From assembly GCF_018614575.1 (NCBI RefSeq), contig NZ_JAGGOJ010000021.1, forward strand, positions 167,667 to 231,666: a DNA stretch of 64,000 nt, read 5' to 3'. Below the pieces are notes generated by a model, which had not been told where the DNA came from, did no database searches, and saw only the letters and a list, made by a program, of their open reading frames with translations. Source of the DNA: Streptomyces sp. ISL-10. GTDB lineage: Bacteria > Actinomycetota > Actinomycetes > Streptomycetales > Streptomycetaceae. This document shows, piece by piece, positions 50,734 through 60,191 of this stretch; position 1 is the first letter of the stretch; each line of letters opens with the position of its first letter. A program made the translations under genes and the position numbers.

Positions 50734-51381
50734 TCACGGAGCCACCTCGAGGTCGGGTACGACCTTGCGCAGCTCGTCCGCCGAGAGGGCACCCTCGCGC
50801 AGCAGGACGGGGACCTTGCCGGTGACGTCGACGATGGAGGACGGCACGTTGCCCGGGGTCGGACCGCCGTCCAGGTAGACGGAGACGGAGTCGCCGAGCA
50901 TCTCCTGGGCGGCGTCGCAGTCCTCCGGCGCGGGGTGTCCCGTGAGGTTGGCGCTGGAGACCGCCATCGGGCCCACCTCGGTGAGCAGTTCGATGGCGAC
51001 CGGGTGCAGCGGCATACGGATCGCGACGGTCCCCCGGGTGTCGCCGAGGTCCCACTGCAGCGACGGCTGGTGCTTGGCTACCAGCGTCAGCGCGCCCGGC
51101 CAGAAGGCGTCGACAAGCTCCCACGCCTGCTCGGAGAAGTCGGTGACGAGGCCGTGCAGGGTGTTCGGGGAACCGATGAGGACGGGCGTGGGCATGTTGC
51201 GGCCGCGGCCCTTGGCCTGGAGGAGGTCGGCCACGGCCTCGGAGGTGAAGGCGTCGGCCCCGATCCCGTACACGGTGTCGGTGGGCAGCACGACGAGCTC
51301 GCCGCGGCGGACCGCGGAGGCGGCTTCGCGCAGCCCGGTGGTGCGGTCCGTCGCGTCGTTGCAGTCGTATCGCCGAGCCAT
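50734..51381 (-). CDS. tsaC: threonylcarbamoyl-AMP synthase (Sua5/YrdC family)
   Basis: The 215-aa protein has a single YrdC domain (GELVVLPTDTVYGIGADAF, KGRGRNMPTPVLIG, FWPGALTLVAK, VGPMAVSSANLTG) without the C-terminal Sua5 domain. It makes threonylcarbamoyl-AMP from Thr, bicarbonate and ATP for tRNA t6A37. The start is ATG 51381, 7 nt after GGGAGG. It lies downstream of prmC on the same strand, after a 259-bp gap with no evident gene. Confidence 0.93.
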   Translation of the reverse strand: MARRYDCNDATDRTTGLREAASAVRRGELVVLPTDTVYGIGADAFTSEAVADLLQAKGRGRNMPTPVLIGSPNTLHGLVTDFSEQAWELVDAFWPGALTLVAKHQPSLQWDLGDTRGTVAIRMPLHPVAIELLTEVGPMAVSSANLTGHPAPEDCDAAQEMLGDSVSVYLDGGPTPGNVPSSIVDVTGKVPVLLREGALSADELRKVVPDLEVAP

Positions 51382-51640
51382 CAGCGGGCCTCCCTTTTCA
51401 TGGTCACTCGGTTCTCCCCCAACCTGTGGCGGGGACACCCCCACGGAGCACTGAAGACTCCGCCGACGGCCGACCGTGCACGGTCGCTCACGTGGCGGCA
51501 GCCGCATGTGCGGCACAGCCCTCGCGCCCTGCGCGCCCCCGGGGAGTTCGTCCGGGAATGCCCCCACTCCCTTTCGGCGGCGCCGCGCCCCTTCGACACA
51601 CTCGCTCCAGGGGCCTTCGGCGCCCTCGGGGTCGACGCCG

Positions 51641-52486
51641 TCATGGCATCGCCTTGCGTGCGGTCGCGAAGCGCGGCCGCTTGTTCAGGTCGGGGTGGTC
51701 GGCGGCGTCGGCCCAGCCGGATTCCTCGCTGAAGATCCACGGCACCTGGCCGCCCTGGGTGTCGGCGTGCTCGATGACGACGAGGCCGCCCGGCCGCAGC
51801 AGCCGGTGCGCGGTGCGCTCGATACCGCGGATGGTGTCCAGGCCGTCCTCGCCGGAGAACAGGGCCATCTGCGGATCGTGGTCGCGCGCCTCGGGGGCGA
51901 CGTACTCCCACTCGGTGAGCGGGATGTACGGCGGATTGGAGATGACCAGGTCCACCTGGCCGTCGAGCTCGGGCAGGGCGGAGAGCGCGTCGCCCTGGTG
52001 GACGGTGACCCGGGATCCCTCGGCGTTCTTGCGGGTCCACGTCAGGGCGTCCTCGGACAGCTCCACGGCGTGCACGCGCGAACGGGGCACCTCCTGCGCC
52101 ATGGCCAGCGCGATCGCGCCCGAGCCGGCGCACAGGTCGACGATCAGCGGCTCCACGACGTCCATGGCCCGTACGGCCTCTATGGCCCAGCCGACGACCG
52201 ACTCGGTCTCGGGTCTGGGCACGAAGACGCCTGGCCCCACCTGGAGCTCCAGGTAGCGGAAGAAGGCCCGACCGGTGATGTGCTGCAGCGGCTCGCGGGC
52301 CTCACGGCGCGCGACGGCCTCCCAGTAACGGGCGTCGAAGTCCGCGTCCTTGACGTTGTGGAGCTCTCCGCGCTTCACCCCGTGGACGTAAGCGGCCAGC
52401 TCCTCCGCGTCGAAGCGTGGCGACGGCACGCCGGCGTCGGCCAGCCGCTGGGTGGCCTGGGCCACCTCGGCAAGCAGCAGGTTCAC
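51641..52486 (-). CDS. prmC: peptide chain release factor N5-glutamine methyltransferase
   Basis: The 281-aa SAM-dependent enzyme methylates the GGQ glutamine of release factors, including the PrfA encoded next door. The N-terminal helical domain (about 1-75) precedes a Rossmann domain with SAM motif DLCAGSGAIALAMA and the signature SNPPYIPL (NPPY 184-187). The start is GTG 52486 near AGGGTGGG. It lies 41 bp downstream of prfA, an arrangement seen in most bacteria. Confidence 0.95.
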   Translation of the reverse strand: MNLLLAEVAQATQRLADAGVPSPRFDAEELAAYVHGVKRGELHNVKDADFDARYWEAVARREAREPLQHITGRAFFRYLELQVGPGVFVPRPETESVVGWAIEAVRAMDVVEPLIVDLCAGSGAIALAMAQEVPRSRVHAVELSEDALTWTRKNAEGSRVTVHQGDALSALPELDGQVDLVISNPPYIPLTEWEYVAPEARDHDPQMALFSGEDGLDTIRGIERTAHRLLRPGGLVVIEHADTQGGQVPWIFSEESGWADAADHPDLNKRPRFATARKAMP

Positions 52487-52527
52487 GCGCCCACCCTTCC
52501 TGTGACGCTCGTGGGACTGATCGCGGG

Positions 52528-53607
52528 TTACTGCGCGGCTGCGAGCTTGGCCGCGGAGTCCGCGTCGACGCACGCCTGGATGACGGCGTCGAGGTCGCCG
52601 TCGAGCACCTGGTCCAAGTTGTACGCCTTGAACCCGACGCGGTGGTCCGAGATCCGGTTTTCCGGGAAGTTGTACGTCCGGATCTTCTCGGACCGGTCGA
52701 CGGTACGGACCTGGCTGCGGCGGGCGTCCGCCGCTTCCTTCTCGGCCTCCTCCTGCGCGGCTGCGAGCAGCCTGGAACGCAGGATACGCATCGCCTGCTC
52801 CTTGTTCTGGAGCTGGCTCTTCTCGTTCTGGCAGGAGGCGACGATGCCGGTCGGCAGGTGCGTGATGCGCACGGCCGAGTCGGTCGTGTTGACGGACTGG
52901 CCGCCGGGACCGGAGGAGCGGTAGACGTCGATCCGCAGGTCGTTGGCGTGGATCTCGACGTCGATCTCCTCCGCCTCGGGCGTGACGAGCACACCGGCCG
53001 CGGAGGTGTGGATACGGCCCTGGGACTCGGTGGCGGGCACGCGCTGCACGCGGTGCACCCCGCCCTCGTACTTCAGCCGCGCCCAGACGCCCTGGCCGGG
53101 CTCGGTCGCCCCCTGGCCGCCCTTGGTCTTCACCGCGACCTGGACGTCCTTGTAGCCGCCCAGCTCTGACTCGGTGGCGTCGATGATCTCGGTCTTCCAG
53201 CCGACGCGCTCCGCGTAGCGCAGGTACATGCGCAGCAGGTCACCGGCGAAGAGGGCGGACTCGTCGCCGCCCGCGCCCGCCTTGACCTCGAGGATGACGT
53301 CCTTGTCATCGCTGGGGTCGCGCGGGACGAGCAGCAGCCGCAGCTTCTCGGTGAGCGCCTCGCGCTGCCTCTCCAGGTCCTTCACCTCGGCGGCGAAGTC
53401 GGGGTCGTCCTGGGCGAATTCCCGGGCCGTCTCGATGTCGTCACCGGTCTGCTTCCAGGAGCGGTACGTGCCGACGATCGGGGTCAGCTCGGCGTAGCGC
53501 TTGTTCAGCTTGCGCGCGTTCGCCTGGTCGGCGTGGACCGACGGGTCCGCGAGCTTCTTCTCGAGATCGGCGTGCTCGCCGATCAGTTCCTCGACCGCCT
53601 CGAACAT
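52528..53607 (-). CDS. prfA: peptide chain release factor 1
   Basis: The 359-aa RF1 recognises UAA and UAG. The peptide anticodon PAT is at 191-193, and GGQ (235-237, in SSGPGGQSVNTT) triggers peptidyl-tRNA hydrolysis. The N-terminal coiled region and C-terminal helices are complete. It lies between rpmE and prmC. Confidence 0.97.
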   Translation of the reverse strand: MFEAVEELIGEHADLEKKLADPSVHADQANARKLNKRYAELTPIVGTYRSWKQTGDDIETAREFAQDDPDFAAEVKDLERQREALTEKLRLLLVPRDPSDDKDVILEVKAGAGGDESALFAGDLLRMYLRYAERVGWKTEIIDATESELGGYKDVQVAVKTKGGQGATEPGQGVWARLKYEGGVHRVQRVPATESQGRIHTSAAGVLVTPEAEEIDVEIHANDLRIDVYRSSGPGGQSVNTTDSAVRITHLPTGIVASCQNEKSQLQNKEQAMRILRSRLLAAAQEEAEKEAADARRSQVRTVDRSEKIRTYNFPENRISDHRVGFKAYNLDQVLDGDLDAVIQACVDADSAAKLAAAQ

Positions 53608-53657
53608 CTTCGGGCTCCTGGTTCATACATGTGGGGTGGCTGCTCAGAACGGACAAA

Positions 53658-53702
53658 GCGCCGGTCCCGGCCGCCCCAAAGAGGGCAGCCGGCGACCGGC
53701 GC
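53658..53702 (-). terminator. rpmE terminator
   Basis: A nearly continuous 19-bp stem: GCGCCGGTC with GACCGGCGC outside, then a 10-bp inner stem with one G-U pair and a small T-rich loop on the minus strand. It begins 9 bp past the rpmE stop. Confidence 0.75.
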
Positions 53703-53711
53703 AGTGGCTCG

Positions 53712-53936
53712 CTACTTCTTGGCGGAGCCGGCAGCCTTGCCGAAGCGGGCCTCGAAGCGGGCCACACGGCCACCGGTGTCGAGGATCTTCTGCTTGCCCG
53801 TGTAGAACGGGTGGCACTCGGAGCAGACCTCGGCGCGGATGTTGCCGCTGGAGATCGTGCTGCGGGTGGTGAACGACGCACCGCAGGTGCAGCTGACCTG
53901 GGTCTCGACGTACTCGGGGTGGATGTCGCGCTTCAA
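53712..53936 (-). CDS. rpmE: 50S ribosomal protein L31 (zinc-binding form)
   Basis: The 74-aa protein has the zinc-type (C+) L31 pattern: CTCG near residues 16-19 and CSECH near 38-42. Streptomyces also encode a zinc-free paralogue that replaces it under zinc limitation, so this copy is the zinc-replete form. It is bounded by a strong terminator downstream and a 206-bp gap upstream. Confidence 0.96.
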   Translation of the reverse strand: MKRDIHPEYVETQVSCTCGASFTTRSTISSGNIRAEVCSECHPFYTGKQKILDTGGRVARFEARFGKAAGSAKK

Positions 53937-54142
53937 GGTGTCTCCTAGTTTCGGGAGGGCGCCGGGTCGTACGTGCGGATTGCTCGTACGTGAACCGGGG
54001 CCGACGTACCAGTCTGCCAGGACTGGCCGTATCTCCCAAACCGGGGTGGGGCCCCAGGTATTCCGGGCCTCGTCCGCTGGTATGGGTGGCTTTTACCGCC
54101 ACGCGCCGTACCGCAGCGGCTACCGAACGCATCGCCCCGGGG

Positions 54143-55279
54143 CTACTGGCTGCTCACCACGTCGGCGGCCTCGCCCTTGTCGCCCGCGGAGTCCTCGAGC
54201 GCGGCGGCAGGGATCGGCCGGTCCTGCTTGAGCGCCCGCCACACCTGCGCGGCGCCCGTCTCGACCGGGACGACCCGGTTGGGGTCGAGGGGGTCGTAGC
54301 GGACGGGCATGGTGACCATGTGGACGTCCTCGGCGCCGAGCGAGCTCAGGCCGCGGGCGAAGCCGAGCAGCTCGTTCACGGAGTCGAGCTCGGAGTCGGG
54401 GGTGATGGCCTTGCTGCCGGCGTCGGCGAGGTCGAGAAGCCTCTTCGGGTTGCCGAAGACCCCGACGTCCTTGACCTGGTCGATGAACGCCTTGATGAAC
54501 GCCTGCTGGAGCTGAATGCGCCCGAGGTCGCTGCCGTCGCCGACACTCTTGCGGGTGCGGACGAGTCCGAGCGACTGCTCGCCGTCGAGCGTGTGGGTGC
54601 CGGGCGGGAGGCTGAGGTGGCTCTTGGGGTCGTCGATGGGCCGCGTCGTGGTGATCTCCACGCCGCCCAGCTCGTCGATCAGGTTCTTGAAGCCGGTGAA
54701 GTCGACCTCGATGTAGTGATCCATGCGGATGCCGGACATCGCCTCGACGGTCTTGACGGCGCAGGCCGGGCCGCCGACCTCGTACGCGGTGTTGAACATC
54801 GCGCGGGAGGCGCCGGGGACGGCGGGGCCCTTGCCGTCGGTGCAGTCCGGCCGCTTTATGAGGGTGTCGCGGGGTATGGAGACCACGCTGGCCTTCTTGC
54901 GGCCCTGGTAGACGTGCACGACCATCGCGGTGTCGGAGCGGGCTGCGCCTTCGTCGGTGCCGTACTCGGCGTTCGCGCCGGAGCGGGAGTCCGAGCCCAG
55001 GACCAGGATGTCCATGGAGCCGTTGTCGATGTTCTTCGGCCGGTCGGTGCCGAGGGCCTGGTTGATGTCGACGCCGTCGAGGTTTCCGTTGACCGTGAAG
55101 TAGACGTAGCCGAGGCCGGAGCCGCCGGCGAGGACGAGGGCCGCGGCGGACCATGCGGCGGCCGTCCACAGCCTGCGGCCCGTCGCGGGCTGCCTGCGGC
55201 GCTTGCCGCTCGGGGGTCCCCCCACGCCCCCTGGGCGTAGGGGGAGTATGTCGCCGCCGCCGCTGCTCGTGTCGGTCAT
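54143..55279 (-). CDS. LytR-CpsA-Psr (LCP) family cell-wall glycopolymer ligase
   Basis: The 378-aa protein starts at ATG 55279. It has a short cytoplasmic N-terminus, one membrane helix (about 38-60, AAWSAAALVLAGGSGLGYVY) and an extracellular LCP domain: DILVLGSDSRSG, ARSDTAMVVH, VVSIPRDTLI, FTGFKNLIDELGGVE and LGLVRTRKSVGDGSDLGRI. LCP enzymes attach polyprenyl-linked polymers to peptidoglycan. It lies between rho and rpmE, near wecA, which starts linker synthesis; the functional link is plausible but inferred. No cytoplasmic enzyme genes for a glycopolymer are adjacent. Confidence 0.92.
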   Translation of the reverse strand: MTDTSSGGGDILPLRPGGVGGPPSGKRRRQPATGRRLWTAAAWSAAALVLAGGSGLGYVYFTVNGNLDGVDINQALGTDRPKNIDNGSMDILVLGSDSRSGANAEYGTDEGAARSDTAMVVHVYQGRKKASVVSIPRDTLIKRPDCTDGKGPAVPGASRAMFNTAYEVGGPACAVKTVEAMSGIRMDHYIEVDFTGFKNLIDELGGVEITTTRPIDDPKSHLSLPPGTHTLDGEQSLGLVRTRKSVGDGSDLGRIQLQQAFIKAFIDQVKDVGVFGNPKRLLDLADAGSKAITPDSELDSVNELLGFARGLSSLGAEDVHMVTMPVRYDPLDPNRVVPVETGAAQVWRALKQDRPIPAAALEDSAGDKGEAADVVSSQ

Positions 55280-55389
55280 GGTCTCCTCGACTCTGTCGGA
55301 CCGTTGCCCCTGGGATGACAGACGGTGAAGCGTCGTGAAGGGTTGCACGGCCGTCCGAGAAGTCCGTGAGAACGTCCGCCGGAACGACG

Positions 55390-55423
55390 TGTGCCCACCG
55401 CGCATCGCAGCACGGTGGGCACA
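55390..55423 (-). terminator. rho gene terminator
   Basis: TGTGCCCACCG and CGGTGGGCACA form an 11-bp perfect stem with a 12-nt loop, 57 bp past the rho stop. Confidence 0.65.
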
Positions 55424-55479
55424 GCGGCCGTTCAGCGCCGGGACCCGTGGCCGGACCCCGCTGCCGTGTCGAAGATCTC

Positions 55480-57507
55480 TCAGTCGTTGCCGTTGGCGAT
55501 GCCGGGAGTGGTCTTCTGGATCTGGAGCAGGAACTCGCCGTTCGACTTGGTCTGCTTCATCTTGTCGAGCAGCAGCTCGATCGCCTGCTGCTGGTCCAGC
55601 GCGTGCAGCACACGGCGCAGCTTCCAGGTGACGGCGAGCTCGTCGCTGCCGAGCAGGATCTCTTCCTTGCGGGTGCCGGACGCGTCGACGTCCACAGCCG
55701 GGAAGATGCGCTTGTCGGCGAGCTTCCGGTCGAGCTTGAGCTCCGCGTTGCCGGTGCCCTTGAACTCTTCGAAGATCACCTCGTCCATGCGCGAACCCGT
55801 GTCGACCAGGGCGGTCGCGAGGATGGTCAGAGATCCGCCGTCCTCGATGTTGCGCGCGGCACCGAAGAAGCGCTTCGGCGGGTACAGCGCGGTCGAGTCG
55901 ACACCACCGGACAGGATGCGTCCGGAGGCCGGGGCCGCGAGGTTGTACGCGCGGCCGAGGCGGGTGATCGAGTCCAGCAGGACGACCACGTCGTGACCCA
56001 GCTCGACGAGGCGCTTGGCGCGCTCGATGGCCAGCTCGGCAACGGTGGTGTGGTCCTCGGCCGGACGGTCGAAGGTCGAGGAGATGACCTCGCCCTTGAC
56101 CGACCGCTGCATGTCGGTGACCTCTTCCGGACGCTCGTCGACCAGGACGACCATCAGGTGGCACTCGGGGTTGTTGTGCGTGATCGCGTTGGCGATCGCC
56201 TGCATGATCATGGTCTTGCCGGTCTTCGGCGGGGCCACGATCAGACCGCGCTGGCCCTTGCCGATCGGCGCGACGAGGTCGATGATGCGGGTCGTCAGCA
56301 CTCCCGGGTCCGTCTCCAGACGGAGGCGGTCCTGCGGGTAGAGCGGGGTCAGCTTGTTGAACTCGGGGCGGCCGCGGCCCGATTCGGGCGCCATGCCGTT
56401 GACCGAGTCGAGGCGGACCAGCGCGTTGAACTTCTCGCGGCGCTCGCCCTCCTTGGGCTGGCGCACGGCACCGGTGACGTGGTCGCCCTTGCGCAGGCCG
56501 TTCTTGCGGACCTGGGCGAGGGAGACGTACACGTCGTTCGGGCCGGGCAGGTAGCCGGAGGTCCGGATGAACGCGTAGTTGTCGAGGATGTCCAGGATGC
56601 CCGCGACGGGGATCAGGACGTCGTCCTCGGAGACCTGCGGCTCGCCGCTCGCGAAGTCGTCACGGCCACGGCGGCCACGGCGGTCGCGGTAGCGGCCACG
56701 GCGTCCGCGCCGGCCGCTGCCGTCCTCGTCGAAGTCGTCCTGCGGGCCGCCGCCCTGCGGGCTCGGACCCTGCTGGCCGCCCTGGCGCTGCGTGCGCTGG
56801 CCGCCCTGCTGGTCGTCCCCCTTGCCCCGACGGTCACGCTGCCGGTCACGGCGCTCACCGCGCTCACCGCCGCGCTCGCCGCGCTGGCCGCGGTCCTGGC
56901 GGTCGCGGCGGCCTTCGGCGGTGTCCACGGCGGACTCGGCCTTGGGCTCGGGCTGTGCGTCCGTCCTGACGTCGGTCCTGACCTCGACGGCGGTGTCACC
57001 GCGCGCCTCGGTACGCGTCTCCGGGGTGCCCGCCTGCGCGGTGGCACGGCGACGCCGGCGCTCACCGGCCGGCTGGTCGTCGCTGGCCGGCTGACCGGGG
57101 ATCTCGATCTGCTGCTGGGCGACAGCCTTCTCGGTCTTGTCCGCCTTGTCCGCCTTCTCCTCGGCCGGGGCGGCGTCGTCACCCGTACGCGTCTTGGCGG
57201 TGGCACGGCGCTTCGGCTTCGCCGGCGCCTCGGTGGACGCGGCGTCGGCGCTCTTCGCCGGGGAGGCCCCGGAGCCGGCCTGCGCCTCCTTGATGACCTC
57301 GATCAGCTGGCTCTTGCGCATCCGCGCAGTGCCCCTGATGCCGAGGCCGGACGCGACCTGCTGCAGCTCGGCCAGGACCATGCCGTCGAGGCCGGTGCCG
57401 GAGCGGCGGCGCCGTGCGGTGGTGCCGGAGGCAGCACCTGCGGCGGGCGCGGCGGTGTCGACGTTCTTGTCGGCAGTCACGCCCATCAGATCGGTGGTGT
57501 CGCTCAC
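55480..57507 (-). CDS. rho: transcription termination factor Rho
   Basis: The 675-aa RNA-dependent ATPase terminates transcription. The Rho_N region (about 38-76, LDGMVLAELQQVASGLGIRG) is followed by a roughly 190-residue insertion rich in Arg, Asp, Gln and Gly (e.g. RGGERGERRDRQRDRRGKG) and typical of actinobacteria. Next come the cold-shock-like RNA-binding domain (NYAFIRTSGYLPGPNDVYVS), P-loop APPKTGKTMIMQ, Walker B VVVLLDSITRLGRAYN and the Q/R-loop region. The insertion probably adds RNA-binding capacity for GC-rich transcripts. A 391-bp untranslated region precedes it. Confidence 0.97.
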   Translation of the reverse strand: MSDTTDLMGVTADKNVDTAAPAAGAASGTTARRRRSGTGLDGMVLAELQQVASGLGIRGTARMRKSQLIEVIKEAQAGSGASPAKSADAASTEAPAKPKRRATAKTRTGDDAAPAEEKADKADKTEKAVAQQQIEIPGQPASDDQPAGERRRRRATAQAGTPETRTEARGDTAVEVRTDVRTDAQPEPKAESAVDTAEGRRDRQDRGQRGERGGERGERRDRQRDRRGKGDDQQGGQRTQRQGGQQGPSPQGGGPQDDFDEDGSGRRGRRGRYRDRRGRRGRDDFASGEPQVSEDDVLIPVAGILDILDNYAFIRTSGYLPGPNDVYVSLAQVRKNGLRKGDHVTGAVRQPKEGERREKFNALVRLDSVNGMAPESGRGRPEFNKLTPLYPQDRLRLETDPGVLTTRIIDLVAPIGKGQRGLIVAPPKTGKTMIMQAIANAITHNNPECHLMVVLVDERPEEVTDMQRSVKGEVISSTFDRPAEDHTTVAELAIERAKRLVELGHDVVVLLDSITRLGRAYNLAAPASGRILSGGVDSTALYPPKRFFGAARNIEDGGSLTILATALVDTGSRMDEVIFEEFKGTGNAELKLDRKLADKRIFPAVDVDASGTRKEEILLGSDELAVTWKLRRVLHALDQQQAIELLLDKMKQTKSNGEFLLQIQKTTPGIANGND

Positions 57508-57898
57508 GAAGGGTCCTTCCCTGGAGCGGACGTCGGCCTTCTGGCTCGGCGACCGGTTGTGCTGTCCGGCATCGGTCCGTCGCAGCGGATCGTGTCGGAG
57601 CGGTGGTCCCGCCGGTGCAAATCAACGGCGGAGAGATATACATGCATACGTGCAGGGCCCGGCCCGAGGTCCCCCCGCTCGGCCCACTCCTGGAAAAGCG
57701 AGGGGTGTCGTGCCGGTTCCGGAGCGTGCTCGAAACTGCTCAGGCAGGCTGCTCAGGCAGTGTGGGAGGCTCTCGGAAGAATGGTGGTCCCGATGAGGGA
57801 CACGCAGCACCGCGTCTCGACGACGACGGTTGCAGACTTGAGGTTAACACTACCGGCTCCAACAAACATTCCCCCTCTCTGTCACCGGCAATCGCGTG
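57508..57898 (-). promoter_or_regulatory. rho upstream leader and promoter region
   Basis: There is no protein gene in this 391-bp stretch. Near its distal end the minus strand reads GGTAGTGTTAACCTCAAG (about 57839-57856), an A+T-richer, promoter-like element, which would give an untranslated leader of over 300 nt. Such long leaders allow Rho to terminate its own transcript. A weak 62-codon frame (57622-57810) and a 19-nt alternating purine-pyrimidine tract (57636-57654) lie within it; neither is clearly functional. Confidence 0.45.
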
Positions 57899-58819
57899 TC
57901 ACTGGGGTGCGAGCGGCAGAACGCTCGCTCCCGCGGTGTCGAAGGCGAGCCGGTTGGCCGCCCATCCCTCGCCCGCCAGCAGTGCGACCTTGTCGGCCAC
58001 ACCGTTCTCGGCCAGCGCAAGCACCGTGGGGCCCGCGCCGGAGATGACTGCGGGGACGCCGTCGGCGCGCAGTCGGTTCACCAGCTCGATGCTCTCCGGC
58101 ATGGCCGGCGCCCGGTACTCCTGGTGCAGCCGGTCCTCGGTCGCGGGGAGCAGCAGCTCGGGACGCCGGGTCAGTGCCTCGACCAGCAGCGCCGCACGGC
58201 CCGCGTTCGTCGCGGCGTCGACATGCGGGACGCTGCGCGGCAGCAGTCCGCGGGCCGTCTCGGTGAGCACCGGCTTCCCGGGGACGAAAACCACCGGAAC
58301 GACGGAATCGGAGGGGTCCATCCTGATCGCCCTTGCCGCTCCGGCCTCGGTCCAGGCCAGGGTGAAGCCGCCGAGCAGACAGGCGGCCACATTGTCGGGG
58401 TGGCCCTCGATCTCGGTGGCGAGTTCCAGCAGGGCCGCGTCGTCGAGCTTGGCGTCACCGCCTATGGTGACCGCCCGGGCGGCGACGATGCCGGCGCAGA
58501 TGGCGGCCGAGGAGGAGCCGAGACCTCGGCCGTGCGGAATGCGGTTGGCGCAGACGACCTCCAGGCCGCGCGGCTGCCCGCCGAGCAGGTCGAAGGCGGT
58601 GCGCAGGGAGCGCACGAGCAGGTGGCTCTCGTCGCGGGGCAGCGTCGTGGCGCCCTCACCCGCGATGTCGATGTGCAGACCGGAATCCGCGACCCGGACG
58701 ACGACGTCGTCGTACAGACCGAGCGACAGCCCGAGGGCATCGAAGCCCGGACCGAGGTTGGCGCTGGTGGCAGGGACGCGCACCCGGACGGCGGCGGCGC
58801 GGAACGCTGGACCGGCCAT
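57899..58819 (-). CDS. thrB: homoserine kinase
   Basis: The 306-aa GHMP-family kinase phosphorylates homoserine for threonine synthesis. N-terminal VRVPATSANLGPGFDALG and the ATP-binding PHGRGLGSSSAAICAG are present, with the C-terminal GHMP motif AVISGAGPTVLALA. The start is ATG 58819 (MAGPAFRAAAV), 10 nt after AAGGAGAG; longer frames upstream lack similarity. It is separated from thrC by 294 bp containing a terminator, so it has its own promoter. Confidence 0.96.
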   Translation of the reverse strand: MAGPAFRAAAVRVRVPATSANLGPGFDALGLSLGLYDDVVVRVADSGLHIDIAGEGATTLPRDESHLLVRSLRTAFDLLGGQPRGLEVVCANRIPHGRGLGSSSAAICAGIVAARAVTIGGDAKLDDAALLELATEIEGHPDNVAACLLGGFTLAWTEAGAARAIRMDPSDSVVPVVFVPGKPVLTETARGLLPRSVPHVDAATNAGRAALLVEALTRRPELLLPATEDRLHQEYRAPAMPESIELVNRLRADGVPAVISGAGPTVLALAENGVADKVALLAGEGWAANRLAFDTAGASVLPLAPQ

Positions 58820-59031
58820 CGCTCGACGACTCTCCTTGGTTCTGAACTGTGAGATGAGATTTGTTCGAGAGGACGAACACCCGATGGCCTCAATGGCAAC
58901 AACACCGCGGCATATGCGGCGGGGCGGGTTCGGGTACAGCCTATCGAAGGAAAGTTCACCTGCGACATAGGGCGCACAGGAGGCGCACGATGCGTGTCGC
59001 GGGCGCCCTGTGCCCCTGCGGGTGCCGTTGT

Positions 59032-59065
59032 CCTGGTTGCCCTGCGTTCCCGCAGGGCAACCAGG
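59032..59065 (-). terminator. terminator downstream of thrC
   Basis: CCTGGTTGCCCTGCG and its perfect complement form a 15-bp stem with a 4-nt loop (TTCC), 48 bp after the thrC stop. It separates thrC from thrB. Confidence 0.85.
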
Positions 59066-59113
59066 CGGCCGCAAGAGGACGTTGGGCCGGATCCCGGAGG
59101 CGGGGCCGGCCCG

Positions 59114-60184
59114 CTACGCGAGGCCGAGGCGCTCGGCAGCGGCCGAGGCGTCCACCGGGACGGTGACCGGCTGGGGTGCGCCGGCGACGGCCCAGTCGGG
59201 GTCCTTCAGACCGTTTCCGGTGACCGTGCACACGATCTTCTGGCCCGGGTCGACCTTGCCCTGCTCGGCGGCCTTGAGCAGACCGGCGACGGAAGCGGCC
59301 GACGCCGGCTCGACGAAGACACCCTCCTGCGACGCCAACAGCCGGTAGGCGCGCAGGATCTCACGGTCCGTCACCTCGTCGATGAAGCCGCCGGACTCCT
59401 CACGCGCGGCCAGCGCCTGCGTCCAGGAGGCCGGGTTCCCGATCCGGATCGCGGTGGCGATCGTCGACGGGTCCTTGACGACCTCGCCCCGCACGATCGG
59501 CGCGGAACCGGACGCCTGGAAACCCCACATCCGGGGAGTGCGGGAGGACATGCCGTCCGCGGCGTACTCCTTGTAGCCCTTCCAGTACGCCGTGATGTTG
59601 CCGGCGTTGCCGACGGGCAGCACATGGATGTCGGGGGCGTCGCCGAGCGCGTCGACGATCTCGAAGGACGCGGTCTTCTGGCCCTCGATACGGTACGGGT
59701 TCACCGAATTGACCAGCGCCACCGGGTAGTTCTCGGACAGGCTGCGGGCCAGGTTGAGGCAGTCGTCGAAGTTGCCGTCGACCTGGAGGATCTTCGAGCC
59801 GTAGACCAGCGCCTGGCCCATCTTACCGAGCGCGATCTTGCCCTGCGGCACGAGGACCGCGCAGACCATCCCGGCGCGTACCGCGTACGCGGCGGCGGAG
59901 GCGGAGGTATTGCCGGTGGAGGCGCAGATGACGGCCTGCGCGCCCTCCTCCTTGGCCCGGGTGATGGCCATCGTCATACCGCGGTCCTTGAAGGACCCGG
60001 TGGGGTTGGCGCCCTCGACCTTGAGGTGCACCTCGCAGCCCGTGCGCTCGGAGAGGACCTGCGCCGGGACGAGCGGCGTGCCACCCTCACGGAGCGTGAC
60101 GACCGGCGTCGTGTCCGTGACCGGAAGGCGGTCCCGGTACTCCTCGATGATGCCGCGCCACTGGTGGGTGCCGTTGGTGGTCAT
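59114..60184 (-). CDS. thrC: threonine synthase
   Basis: The 356-aa PLP enzyme converts O-phosphohomoserine to threonine. The PLP lysine is Lys66 in NPTGSFKDRGM. The phosphate-binding loop (VLPVGNAGNITAYWKGY) and SGFIDEVTD-like C-terminal parts are intact. The start is ATG 60184. It lies 7 bp downstream of hom, so the two are co-transcribed. Confidence 0.96.
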   Translation of the reverse strand: MTTNGTHQWRGIIEEYRDRLPVTDTTPVVTLREGGTPLVPAQVLSERTGCEVHLKVEGANPTGSFKDRGMTMAITRAKEEGAQAVICASTGNTSASAAAYAVRAGMVCAVLVPQGKIALGKMGQALVYGSKILQVDGNFDDCLNLARSLSENYPVALVNSVNPYRIEGQKTASFEIVDALGDAPDIHVLPVGNAGNITAYWKGYKEYAADGMSSRTPRMWGFQASGSAPIVRGEVVKDPSTIATAIRIGNPASWTQALAAREESGGFIDEVTDREILRAYRLLASQEGVFVEPASAASVAGLLKAAEQGKVDPGQKIVCTVTGNGLKDPDWAVAGAPQPVTVPVDASAAAERLGLA

Positions 60185-60191
60185 GGGTCCC

